Assembly: GCA_006384855.1 (NCBI GenBank)
Contig: VCJN01002357.1
Location: 124,001 to 188,000, forward strand
Source of the DNA: Tetraselmis striata
Taxonomy: Eukaryota; Chlorophyta; Chlorodendrophyceae; Chlorodendrales; Chlorodendraceae
Direction of reading: 5' to 3'
Length of the DNA: 64,000 nt
Of the stretch, positions 1 through 11,010 are shown in pieces. The position numbers and the translations under genes are program-made. The notes under the pieces are model-generated. The model made no database searches, was not told where the DNA came from, and saw nothing but the letters and a program-made list of their open reading frames with translations. Position 1 is the stretch's first letter; every line of letters begins with the position of its first letter.

Positions 1-1260
1 GGCGGGCCGGGGGGGGTCTGCACACACTGAACAAGCACTCACATTCTTCCTACGAAAGCATGATTCGCAAGAAACTGCCGAACCCTTGCCCATCTAGGAC
101 AAAAACACATGTATCACGAATATGAGCAGAACGACTGGGGGAAGTGTCGCTTCAAAACGCTCCCGGAAAGTCTCTTAATATCATGCGTTTCTTATTATAT
201 ACCCATGAAAGTGCGTCGGCACCTCTACTGCCAATTCGTCGGACTATCAAATAAAGAAACTGCTCACACAGACGAGGGGAGATTACGCAGCAGCACATGT
301 ACTTATTGTGTCACACAATGAGCACACGAGGGTTTGTATGCATTTACAGGTTTTCAGGCAACGGCACAAAGAGAGGGCCCGGATGAAAGGTTTCAGCAGA
401 GGGCATCGACCGGGAGCCTCTCCACAGAGGAACAGCTGCTACAGATCGTCGCTATGACCAGGTGTTGCTGCCACCCTGGAGCGCGTTACGGGCATGGGCC
501 CCTAAAGATAGGGTGCTGAGGAACACCGTCGAAACCGCACGAAACTTGTTAAATCTCGCGCGCTTCATGGGGCACGATGTAACCAAAGAAATGCTACTGC
601 TTTCATTTGCTCACCTGGCTGCTGGGCGTATCCAATATGCTGTCACCGTTCCCACGCCCCGGTCTCTGCGCTGGCCCGGCTGTTGGCACAGCGCCGGGGA
701 CGCAGACACACAGGGGTTACGCGTGCCCACGCACACCCCTGCACGAGTATGGACAGGCATCATATGACCAAGCGGGGGGCATGACGGTGGACACATGATC
801 AGAAATGAAGCACTATTACTGCACTATTACTGCATGTGGCAGCATCTCCTGCTCCCGCCATCATCACAAGTGGTGAGATGCCTAGATATTTCCTTCACTG
901 CCTATCGCTACATAGCAGGCGACCGGGGCAACATGCACTGGACTGGGCGTTGGTGACTCGCTGCGGCGGCCAGAGATGGTGACTGGGGCCATGGTCACGG
1001 TCAGCGGATCTCGTGGCCCCTGTGGTGCGGCACCCGCCACTGGGCCGGCTCAGCCCTGCGATGCCCCTCCGCCGTCCGTTGCAGCTCCTGCACGAGGTTG
1101 AGACCAGTCACTCGCGGGGGTGGCATCGGCGGCCTCCTCCTCGACCCCGGACGGGTGTGGCGCATCCCGCCCAAGCCGCGCTGCCAGCGCTGTCTTGAGC
1201 TTCTGCAGCTCATGGCCCTTGACGATCCTGCAGTAAACGCCCAAACCGGCCGGCCAGCTC
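1..1260. other. Spacer, no gene recognised
   Basis: I see no supported gene. Open frames overlap on both strands, are short, and have no recognisable domain. The stretch ends at the stop codon of the minus-strand GT29-like gene, so its right part probably holds the 3' untranslated region and terminator of that gene. Confidence 0.4.
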
Positions 1261-3609
1261 TCAGGTTGGGTGAATGCCTGGCGACGCTGCATCCCGGCAT
1301 TTCATGCAGGATTGATTGCGCGCAATGGGCCGCTGGGCTTGATTTATGGCAATGCCAATGGAAGCCAATGGTTTGGATTCGGCAATGGCTTGGACAATGC
1401 GCATTGAGCTTTGCCCGCAAGGGAGAGATGGGTGGCGTTTTGGGTGAGGCGGCACTGACCGGAACGCGTCGTAGCGCTGCTCGTACTGCGCGGAGCAGTG
1501 GTGCTCGGCGCCCCAGCCGTGCCGCTGTTCAAACGGCTTTGTCGTCGTGCTCGGCTTCTTGTGGTAGTAGTGCGTCGCAGCCTGGTCAAAGCCATAGATG
1601 GACACCTGGCAGGGGAAGCAGCACCGCAGGATCAGCATGTACTAGCACCGCCCTTTCCTAAGGAGCCCGAGACGGACCGATGGCACATCCAGCCAAATCT
1701 GGGGCAAATTGCGACCGATGGCACATCGCACCTCCCCGCAGAGGTGAAGCGCCAGGAGGGTGCCGAAAAAGCCGGCACTGGTGTCCACGTGCCCGGAGGT
1801 GTTCCAGTGGTGGCCGTCGACGTCCACGGAGGAGTGGTTGTAGAACTCGGGCTGCATGAACTTGCGCACGGCGGCGTGTACCTGGTCGCTCAAGGCGACC
1901 AACGGGCAGGTGCGCCCCTCGGTGGGGTGGCACCTGTGCTGTGTGGAAAACTGTGCGCAGCCCAGCGCATGAAGGCAAGCATGAGTGTTCATTCTCATGG
2001 AGTGTTAATAAACGCTTATTGATATACCCACTCGTGAATTGCAGTCGCTTTGTTCGGCACTACCAGCGTTAATTCGTGTTATGTTTCTCACTGATACTCT
2101 ACACCAACAACATCGGTGGAATGAGTAGTCAATGCAGCGAGATGCAACTGAACATGCGCATGTTCATGCCCAGAAACAGAAACAGCATCAATGCCAGGGA
2201 AGCCGTGGCGTTGGGCTGAGGGGGGCACAGAGCAGGGGACGGGGCGATCTCACCTCGGTGTATGGTGCGCACATCTCCTGCTTGCCCTCGTTGAAGCCGC
2301 AGTACCTGGGTCCACATGGGCCTTTGCTGGTGTGAGGGGGGCGGCTTGACGTAGCTGAACAGGGAGGAAATGGTCCGCCATGGCAGGCGGCATCTTGCAG
2401 AGGTCCTTCCACATACCATACAGGGCAGCGGTGTTGGCGATGTGAGTGTGTGCGCGCTGGGGGGGGGGGGGGGGGGGACTCACACATTGTTTTGGATGCG
2501 GAGCGTGGTGCGCGAGCCGACGTCCCGCTCAAAGCCGACTGTGGGCGCGTCATTGAAGCGGATCCAGGCGGTATGCGCCTCGTCGATGACCTCGCCCATG
2601 CCAGACCCTATTGCAGCAGCAGGGGCAGCGGCGGGCCGCATCGGCTATGCACTCCCCAGTCGCAACTCCTAATGATAAACAACTGTTCTTCCTGAGTGCC
2701 CCCGTCTGACCGAGGGGCCACATGCCCCCCCCCCCCCCCCCCCCCCAGCTTCCCGCTCCGCTGCGGCAGTTTACGGTTGGAAACTCCCTCGGCCTCAGGC
2801 AGGCACTCCAGCTGCCCACTTCGTACCGGTCAGACTGCCGGAGCTGCCGACCAGCGCGCAGGAGGTCCAGTCCGCGTAGTAGGGCAGGTCAGGCCGTGTC
2901 TGCGTCTTCTGCCTGCCCGCACTCACGGCGGCCCAATGGTAGACGCCCCATGTCTCCGGTGCCATGCGGAAACTGGTCGAGGTGAAGCTCGTGTCCTTGA
3001 TGGTTTCCCGGTCGATGCCCTGAGCGGTAGCGCAGGAGACAAGGTGCGCCCCCATGTCAGGGGCGCTCAAGATGCACGGCCCTGCAAGGCCGCGGGGCTG
3101 CTGCGCCTGCCGGGCCCACCTTGAACTTGGGGTCGAATATTGACTGGAAGCAGTGGCGCGATAGCTCCGGCGCGTCCTCCCACAGGGCGGCCGGCTTGGC
3201 GGTGCACTGCCGGGGTGGCATAAGCGATTTTTAAGAATGCAGGGCGGGTGGCCGTCGGCTTTCGGCATGAGACGTGTGAAGGCGGGCGTGGCGGTGCGAC
3301 GCGACGCAGGGCAGGGCTCCCGCGCACCTCGTCGTCTCCGGAAAGCATGGCGGGGCACGCGCAGCGCCCTTCCAGGCAGCTGTGCCGCCCGCACTGCTGT
3401 TCGCATGGCCGGGTGTGCGCGCCGATGCAGGTCATCTGCGCCTTGTCGATGCAGGCATTGGCGCAGCGGATGAACTCCCTCCCTTGGCCCTCCTTCCGCC
3501 GCGCTCGGCAGCGCCCCTGACACTTGGCCAGCATTGCAGGGTAGCAGAACTGCAACTCCCTCTGCAGAGGGGCGCGGGAGGAGGGTGGGATGTTGGTCGT
3601 GGTGGTGGT

Positions 3610-3661
<52 letters not shown>

Positions 3662-5138
3662 AGGGGGGGGGGGGGGGGGGGGCATGCTATACTGCGAAGG
3701 CAGCCGGTTCAGTGCACGCGAAGGCGCAGCTTGGGCGCACCCTAAAGTTCACCAGCTCCTTCTGGATGCAGCCTTCCAGGCAGCCGCCAGTGCACTCGAA
3801 CTTGCAGTGCCTTCAGGGGCGGGAGAGGAAGCAGGGAGGTCAAAGCTGACGCAAGCAGCAGGTACAAGTGTACAACTAGCAGTAGGCACAGGGCCATGCC
3901 GCCCGGCACTCCAGGCAGACATATCCCCACCTGGTGTGGTCGTCGCAGCTCGTTGGCACCACGGAGCAGTTGCTCGCGCAGCTCCCACGGGCGCAGTGCT
4001 GCTTGATGCGGTCCATGAGGCAGGTCCCGCGGCACATGTCCTCGCAGTGCGATGCGCTCTGGCACATCGCTAGGGAGGCGGGAGGGGCAGCGGAGGGGGG
4101 GGGGGGGGGGGGGATGAAGAAGGCGTCAGCGGCTGCCTCGCGCCCTGCTGCGCCCGCCTTGCTGGGTAGGGGTGGGCATCACACCCCCGGTGGTATTCCG
4201 CTCCCAGGCGTCAATCCGCGCTGCGCCGTCCCCAGGGTACGTATTCATGATCGCACGCTTCCACTGCTTCCAATGCATGCTCTGGTCGTTCGCCATCAAT
4301 GTCCCTACAGCCTGCAATTCCGGATGCAGGGCATGCGCAGTCTCAAAGATCCCACACCTGATCCGCACGGCCTACTCTGAGTGTCCCTGGGGAGGTCTGT
4401 GGGAGGCATCCAGACAACGATACACAGTGATGGGCGACACCGACATGCCCAGGCAGGTTGTAACACGTCACAAAACACCTAAACATGGAACCATGACTGT
4501 GTTTGTGTTTCAAACAGCTGCCCGCCAACACGGCAACACCGCCCCTGGCCGCTGGAGAGCAAGAATGGGGGGTGGTCAAGTGCGGTGAAGGAAGGCAGCG
4601 GCGGCATCCCGGCCGGCGATTTTGGGCCGGGGGTGCGGCGGCGGATGCGCCGCTGACCCTTCTGATGTACTGCCACATCGGGCATGCAGATAGCCAGCAC
4701 CTGTGCACCGCCGCTATACACGGCTGCACTTTAGGAGGGTTGGGGGAGTGGATTGGGGTTCTTGCTGTAGGTGTAATAACAAACACGGCAGCACGTGACC
4801 ATTGAAAATGGAAATGAAATGCGTGCATTTCATTTCCAAAATCTGCGTTGCTTGCTTACGAGTGGACCTGGAACGACATAGGCGCTTAGAAGGCGCTGGT
4901 CGCGCACCTTCTTCACCAGGAAGCCTGGTGAGTAGAACTTGCCCACGGGCGGCCACCGGCTGGGGTCCGTCTCCTCGGCGTGGTCGGCGGCAAGACGCGC
5001 CAGTGGCCGCCCTGACTGCTGCATTTCGCGTCCCCGTGCGGCTGGCCGCTGGGATGCTGTCACCCCTGGGCGCAGCAAGGCGAAAAGTAAGGCCGGGAGG
5101 CCCAGCAGCATCGCCAGCCTTGGTAGCTTGCGCCCCAT
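1261..5138 (-). CDS. GT29 sialyltransferase-like glycosyltransferase with cysteine-rich stem (multi-exon)
   Basis: Family GT29 enzymes are type II Golgi proteins that transfer sialic acid or related sugars. ATG at 5138 opens exon 4860-5138 with a basic-plus-hydrophobic anchor (MGRKLPRLAMLLGLPALLFA). Cysteine-rich exons follow: 3931-4069 (CARGSCASNC), 3741-3810 (CKFECTGGCLEGC), 3328-3561 and 3120-3206. Exon 2827-3019 ends in SCALVGSSGSLTG. Exon 2484-2607 continues with HTAWIRFNDAPTVGFE, and together these form sialylmotif L. Exon ending 1732 holds motif S (SAGFFGTLLALHLCGE). The last exon starts VSIYGFDQAATHYYH (motif III) and has HGWGAE (motif VS, H-x4-E). Phases agree at most junctions. The exons between motifs L and S (about 1900-2480) and between 4000 and 4700 are unsettled. 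Family membership is firm. Donor and acceptor sugars are unknown, since many algal and plant GT29 proteins do not use sialic acid. Confidence 0.85.
3611..3682. repeat. (GT)n microsatellite joined to poly-G run
   Basis: About 25 GT dinucleotides (3611-3659) are followed by about 20 G. The run lies in an intron of the GT29-like gene, so the transcript carries C-rich then CA-rich sequence. Long frames reading through it are artefacts of the repeat. Confidence 0.9.
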
Positions 5139-5740
5139 ATCGCCAGCAGATCGACGACGGGCGCTGCGGGTCTGCCTCGTCGTCCGCCGCACACCCTCGG
5201 CCGCGCCTGTGCCTGCGGCAGCGCGCGGACCTTCAAGCTCACGCCGCCCGCAGTCGTCAACCTCGTCAGTCGCTTAGCCTCGTCAGGCAGGAACTCGTAA
5301 ACGACAGCTCTGTCGCGGGCGACAGAGGCAGCGCAGGTAGTCGCTACCACGTCGTCGCAGTCGGGTGGAGACGGAACGTATGCTTTGACTATCCCTGGAT
5401 ACCGCCAGGCGGTTTTGAGGACTTCAGTCAAGTCAATAAGAAAAATCGGCGCGTCGCTCTACTGACCACGATGCTGCGACGTATAGCGACTCTATATATA
5501 ATATTATAATAACTACATACAGGTAATGTATTATAACACGGGACGCGATATTAATATACCTTTCCACATAAGTATGGGGTTTGCGAATTCGATCCACGTG
5601 TTCGTGCGCGGCTACATTGAGATCGGGCGCGCGTGCATGCATTATGTTATATTACTCAAGGTCATTCGTACGGCCGTACGGCTGTGGGGAAATGCCGCGA
5701 TAGCGCGATACACCTAAAATTGCCACGCGGTAGCCGTTGC
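5139..5740. other. Upstream region of the GT29-like gene
   Basis: The first 300 bases upstream of the start remain GC-rich and carry an open minus-strand frame (5060-5431) overlapping exon 1. Beyond about 5480 the DNA turns AT-rich (TATA-like stretch near 5491-5512). A promoter is expected here, but no specific element can be named. Confidence 0.35.
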
Positions 5741-5975
5741 CGTCAACACTTTCATTTAGGCAAAAGCAGGGCTTCTGGCGCTAGCGCTTCAAAACCACAA
5801 ATTGCGCCACTCGTGTGCATAAATAAATTGAATAGGCATGGGACACCACTGTCCCTGTACTCATACCACATCACCCTTGAAATGATAACTATCCACCATG
5901 CACGTAGGGCATTGAAGTTAGGTCATTCACGACCAAGCCCTATGTATCGATGACAGTAGTTTATGGGCAAAAACA
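5741..5975 (+). repeat. Dispersed repeat family R1, copy 1
   Basis: This stretch recurs in reverse orientation at 29556-29772 and in part at 31040-31136. Shared blocks include CAACACTTTCATTTAGGCAA, TGGCGCTAGCGC and CATCACCC. Conceptual translations stay alignable over about 70 residues (CINK..HGTPLSLYSYHITL against [18 protein letters not shown]), which hints at an old coding or RNA-derived mobile element. No terminal repeats were seen, so the family is unassigned. Confidence 0.75.
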
Positions 5976-7178
5976 TGGACAAAATGCGGCTGTGATCGTT
6001 GCACGCGCATGCGGGAGAGAGTTCTCGCGACCTCCTGGCCGTAGGGCAAACTATTCTATAGTAGTGCATGGCCACATGGCTCATGGCCATGCTCGCGCCA
6101 TGGTGAGCCAAGTGTTGGGACGGCAATGGCGTGCACCCTGATGATGCGTCGATGCTGGTTGGAATATTGATGTCAAAGGGGGATCCGGCATAAAGCGGCC
6201 GTGGGCATCGCTCAAGGGGGGGCATGTGCCAAGTACGAGTGGTCCGTGTACGAGTACACGCAAGACGGTGTCCCGTCATCGTGTATCATGTTTCGAGATC
6301 CATTTGGCGACGAAACAGTTTCATGCCAAAGTGTTGATCACACGCTGACACATGCGTCATATTTCGACCTGTTATTTCTAAAACCTCGAAAGTGACGGAT
6401 TGACCTCATACGACCGTGCCGGAGCTGACCGAATTGTAGCTCTACTCGCGTAAATTCAACTGGCATTTATATCAAATTTTTTGACGTTTCTTCGCAACGC
6501 ACCGAGCGATACCGCGAGTTTGAGAGCTGCGCCACAAGGCAGCACTGCAATGCCGATGGTATCACGCCACATCGTGCACGGGCGCACGCGCCACTATGGC
6601 CCCCACCCCACCCAAAAATCTCTTGGCCTCTTTGCTGACACGTTTCCTCGCCCACCCATGGCCATCCCACCAGAAATGGTCTATCTATACATGCGCGGCG
6701 GGGCGTGCGGGGCACAAATCCTCGTTGTTTTCGGGGTACTGGAAACGCTCGGTGTGGCGCAAATGCCACTCGTGTAGGACACTTGTTAGGGCCAAAGAGC
6801 TTGCTTACACCCTATTGTGATAAAGGCTGAGCATAAATGTGCAACATTCCAGGAATTTCAGGTCATAAACCCTAGGTTCAGCTGCCCTACTTTTCGTAAA
6901 CTCGGCGGATTCGGCGAGATAGGGGCCTAGGACTTATGTAGAGGGGTATAGTCGCAATGAACGTGACCACATGGATGCACGACGCGCGCCGATGCGGTGT
7001 TAATACAATAATGTGTAGAAGCGGAAAATCCTGATACATCCTGCTTTTATTTATATGCATATCAAAGTGAGGCGCGGCGCAGCAGCAAGCGGGGGCGCGC
7101 GGCGCGTCAAGATTTTGGAATATTTTTTTTTATAATAAATTTTAAAAGGAATGTGTAGCGACTGTGTCATGTTTACTC
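5976..7178. other. Spacer, no gene recognised
   Basis: Mixed-composition DNA with short overlapping frames on both strands and no recognisable domain. Around 7080-7145 it becomes very AT-rich just before the left direct repeat of the next element. Confidence 0.35.
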
Positions 7179-7425
7179 CCAGTAGTTATTGGGGTTTCCT
7201 TCCAATTGGCGCGCACTTTGCGCGTTCCCCTGCGACACGCTAATCCACGTGGCGCGTCTGCGGCGCGCGTAGCTACACATCCTAACAAGTATGGGCGTGG
7301 ACCGCGGCACGGCGGACATGCTACGGCACTTAATTTAGATGTATAAAAATGCCGCGACAAACAATAGTACGGTTAACTCCATCACATCGTTAATCGACCC
7401 CGCGCGGGGTAGTATTCAATAACTG
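7179..7425 (+). repeat. Left direct repeat of the broken retroelement
   Basis: Shares with 10764-11010 blocks such as ACACGCTAATCCA, GGGCGTGGACCGCGGCAC and GGACATGCTACGGCA in the same order and orientation. Divergence by eye is near 15-20 percent, so the insertion is old. Confidence 0.75.
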
Positions 7426-8029
7426 CGCTTCATAACTAGCAGCGAGGCGTGGGAGGAAGGCCACTGATCACGTAGGGTCTCCTAGCTCTTTCTCGTCCCC
7501 AAGCATGGTGTCAACAAGTGGCGACTCATCATCGACTTGCGCCCCCTCAACTGGTACTGCGAGGAGCGAAACTTGAGCTTCGAGACCCTCGTCCGGCTGC
7601 GCCATCTAGCTCGACCCGGCGACTACATGTTTGTCCATGGACTTGCAAATAGGTTTCTCCGCCGTTGATATTGCCCCTGAAGACCGATACTACTTCACCG
7701 TCGACTACCGTGGCAATCTCTACCGGGTGGCAGGTAGGGCTTCCCATGGGCTGGAGCATAAGCCCCTACTACTTTTGCTCCATCACGATTGCATTCAACC
7801 GGCATCTCCGCCGCCCCGATTTCACGGTCACCCCCAACGGCGTGCGGCGCGGTCCAAATTCAGCATGTGACGACGCCAAACACTACGCCGACACTTACGT
7901 TATCGTCGAATTCTTCCCTAAGTGGACGACTTCTTGTTAGTTCGCGTCGAGCCGAGCGCGATCCCACTCCGTACGAGACCGCATCGCCTCTCTACTTGCG
8001 AAGGTAGTTAGACGCCCGCCGCCACGCAT

Positions 8030-9430
8030 CGCCCCATGAGGAGCGGAGGATCCTGGGTGCGGTAGGCCCGGCGGCACCACCCCCACTTCCACGTGGTGGG
8101 CGGTGGTGACTTCTAAGACCCGCCGTGCCCGGCTGGGTGCGGCAAGGGGGTGACCATGGTGGCCGGTTGTGGCGGGTCCTTGGATCCTGCGACGACCGGG
8201 GAGCCCTATTGGGAGGGGGGGGGGGGGGGGGTCAAATAATACTCGTGGTCCCGGTAGCGCCTGCTGGCGCCGCCGGGCAGCAGCCCGATACGGGGGGCTG
8301 CTAAAAGTATTTCATGTACGACCTCGGCCTCGCGTCGGCCTCTCGTCCGAGATCCGCCTACTACGGGTGGGGAGGGGTCCGTACGACTCGGACGGGGCCA
8401 ACCTACTCGCGAGGGCTGATCGAAATAAAATCGCGCTTTCGTACCTCGGTACGGCCCGCGACCGACCTGCTGAAGATCTGGCGTTACCCCTACCCGTATG
8501 TGTTCCACCTGTGAATAACTCGAATCCCGGCCTAGTACGGAGTAGTGTTTGGCGGCGCCCTGCGGCCAACCCCGTTCGGAACACCCGGGAAACCCTCAGC
8601 CGTCCCGTGAGAACGGGCGAGGGCGGCGAGTGCGAGGAGATAGGAGCCCGGCACCTAAAGGCGAGGCGGGCGTTGGGGGTTGGAGAGGCCGGGCATGGCA
8701 GCGACTCAGGGGCCAAGAGACAATACATGAGCCGGAGTGCCTTGAGGGAGTCGCAACAATGCAGCGGGAGGAGTCCGTTGGCGGTCAGCTCGGTATGACC
8801 CTGGACAGGCGGCTAGAACGACGAGGCGCACTGCGGAGGCGAGCGGCGCGCAGGCGATCAGGACCGGCCTGCCGACCACGGAGCGACGACGCGCATTTTC
8901 CCCTCACGACCCCCTTGGGGATCCTACCGCAAGAGCTCAGGCGGGGGAGATGGAGGCAGCATGGGCGGACCACGGCCGAGGCCGGCGGACCGCCACAACC
9001 GGCGTGGTGGGCGCGATCAACTAACGCCGCGACCTGCGGGATATTTTCAGCGATGGCGGCAGGAGGAGCCAAGACGCAGCACGACGACCGAAGATTGCGC
9101 GGTGCCGGTCCATTACCAATGTACTGGAAAAACTTTTCGGGGGCGGGGCGAATACTATATTCGTAATCCCCCGACTGTCAATTTGTGGTAGTCGCTCGTA
9201 CCGGCGACGACTACCCGTAGTTGTCCGAAAATAACACAGCTATTGATCGCGTGATGGAAGGAGGCAAGGTTTGGAAACGAAAGGGGATGGCCGGAAGCTT
9301 GAGGTGTAATTACACTATATGTGATCCCAGCTATGGTTAGAGATGGCAGGCCCTGAGAGCAACTCAATCTGGGCGGCGGAGAGCAGCAGACTAACAGGTT
9401 GTAATCAATTTCAATTTGGCGAAGCTTGGC
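8030..9430. other. Probable insertion inside the retroelement
   Basis: GC-rich DNA with a poly-G run at 8214-8230 interrupts the polymerase region between its catalytic box and thumb. I recognise no protein in it, and no terminal repeats were confirmed. The boundaries are approximate. Confidence 0.4.
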
Positions 9431-10763
9431 CTCAGCCGACACCCCCAAAAAGCTAGTGGGAGGCAGTGCAACGGCTTGAACATCTCGGCATGGAGTTCGA
9501 CTCTCAGAAGGGGATGATTCGGCCGCCGGAGCGCAAGCTTGAGTCGCTCTCTGCGACGGCCCTCAGCCTCATCCGCCAAGCGAAACGAGACAAACGATGG
9601 GTGCATGTACGGGAGCTTGCGTCCTTGACTGGGCGAGCCAAGTAGTTCCTCTTTCCTCGCCATCAAGCCGGCCCGGTACTACCTTGGCAAGCTGCACGAC
9701 GTGTGCCTCACCAAGGGCTCGAGGAGCGTACGCGTAAATAAGATAACGCACAAGCTCATGTGTGATGACCTCGAGTGGTGGGCCGAGGTCCCGACAGACT
9801 ATAACGGCCGTTCCATCTAGAAGCCTGTCGATATCGTCTATATGCACGTCGACAGCTCCGGCTATTTGTGGGGAGCCGTCCTAAACGAGATCACCGAGAG
9901 GCGCGGCTTCTAGTACGACGGCGATTGCGGGTTGCACATCACCTACCCAGGAGCTCAGAAGTGCCCGGTACGCCGTGCTCACCTTCCTCTCCGAGCTGCG
10001 GGGTCGACATGTATTGCTCCACGAGGACAACATGAGGGCGGTCCACATCCTCGCCCACCACACCCTAATGCCCCCCCCTACTCATGACAGAGCTACGGAA
10101 GTTGTGGTTCACACTCGGCACCAACGACCCCTCCATTCGCGCGCGCTACATCAAGACCACGACGAATATTTGGGCCGACCGCCCCGGCCGCAAGATTATT
10201 GACTACGCCGACTATAGGCGTTCAACCTCCGCCTCTTCAACCACCTCGACAACATATGGGGCCGCCACACCATCAACTGCTTCGCTACGATGGAGAACGC
10301 GCGGCTCCCGCAGGCGCGACCCCTGCGGTGAGGTCACCGACAGCCTGCGCCTTTCCGACGGCTCTTGGCGTCGCGAGCACAACTAGTGCACGCCCCGTTG
10401 TGGCCTGCCTCCACGACGAATTGGTCATCGCACTCCACACCTCCGGCGCGGCAGCCACTGCCATCGTGCCCTATTGGTCGGACCGGAGCTTGCACCATCG
10501 CCTCTCGGAAATGGCATCCGAGGCGGTTGTCTTCCCGCCCTCCCCGGACATCTTCGCGCCCGGCCGCCTCGGCGTGCGCGACGGCATCGGTCCTCCAAAG
10601 TGGCCAGTAGTCGCGTTTTGACTCCCGCTCCGGGCCCGGTAACCAGAACCACTTTTTGACCGCCCCGCGTCTGCCCCTCGGGCCGGCCGGCGGTCCGGGG
10701 TCCTCGGCGACTGGATAGAGCTCGGCAAACCACACAACCCCCTCCCTTTGAAATGCTTGCTAC

Positions 10764-11010
10764 GTGTAGTTACTGGGGCTTCCTTTCGCCTAGCGCGCAC
10801 TAAGCGCGTTCGCCAGCGACACGCTAATCCAACTGGCGCGCATGCGGCGCATGCAGCTACACATTCTAACAAGTACGGGCGTGGACCGCGGCACCGTGGA
10901 CATGCTACGGCATGAAAACTATACGTGGAAAATGCCATAACAAGAGCACATTCAACTCTGGCACATCGTGGTGAGTCGACCCCGCAAGATGTAGTACTCT
11001 ATAAAAACTA
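10764..11010 (+). repeat. Right direct repeat of the broken retroelement
   Basis: Partner of 7179-7425, in the same orientation and with the same block order. It closes the element on the right. Confidence 0.75.

Larger units (their letters stand above)
7179..11010 (+). mobile_element. Broken DIRS/PAT-like retroelement with direct repeats
   Basis: Two diverged direct repeats of about 245 bp (7179-7425 and 10764-11010) flank reverse-transcriptase and RNase H remnants. Recognisable parts are the fingers/palm region (WRLIIDLRPLN, LPMGWSISPYYF) near 7490-7800, a VDDFLLV catalytic box near 7920, a thumb-like segment (LGMEFDSQKGMIRPPERKL) near 9490-9600, and an RNase H-like segment (YMHVDSSGYLWGAVLNEI) near 9840-9900. 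The order and the RNase H style resemble DIRS-type elements. No recombinase was recognised before the right repeat. About 1.4 kb of unrelated GC-rich DNA (roughly 8030-9430) separates catalytic box and thumb and looks like a nested insertion. The element is an old fossil with many breaks. Confidence 0.65.

Noticed and set aside
2795-3685. 296-residue minus frame as a single gene
   Set aside because: It begins in poly-Pro/His from repeats and crosses introns. The real exons, judged by cysteine pattern and sialylmotif L, use other frames at 3120-3206 and 3328-3561.
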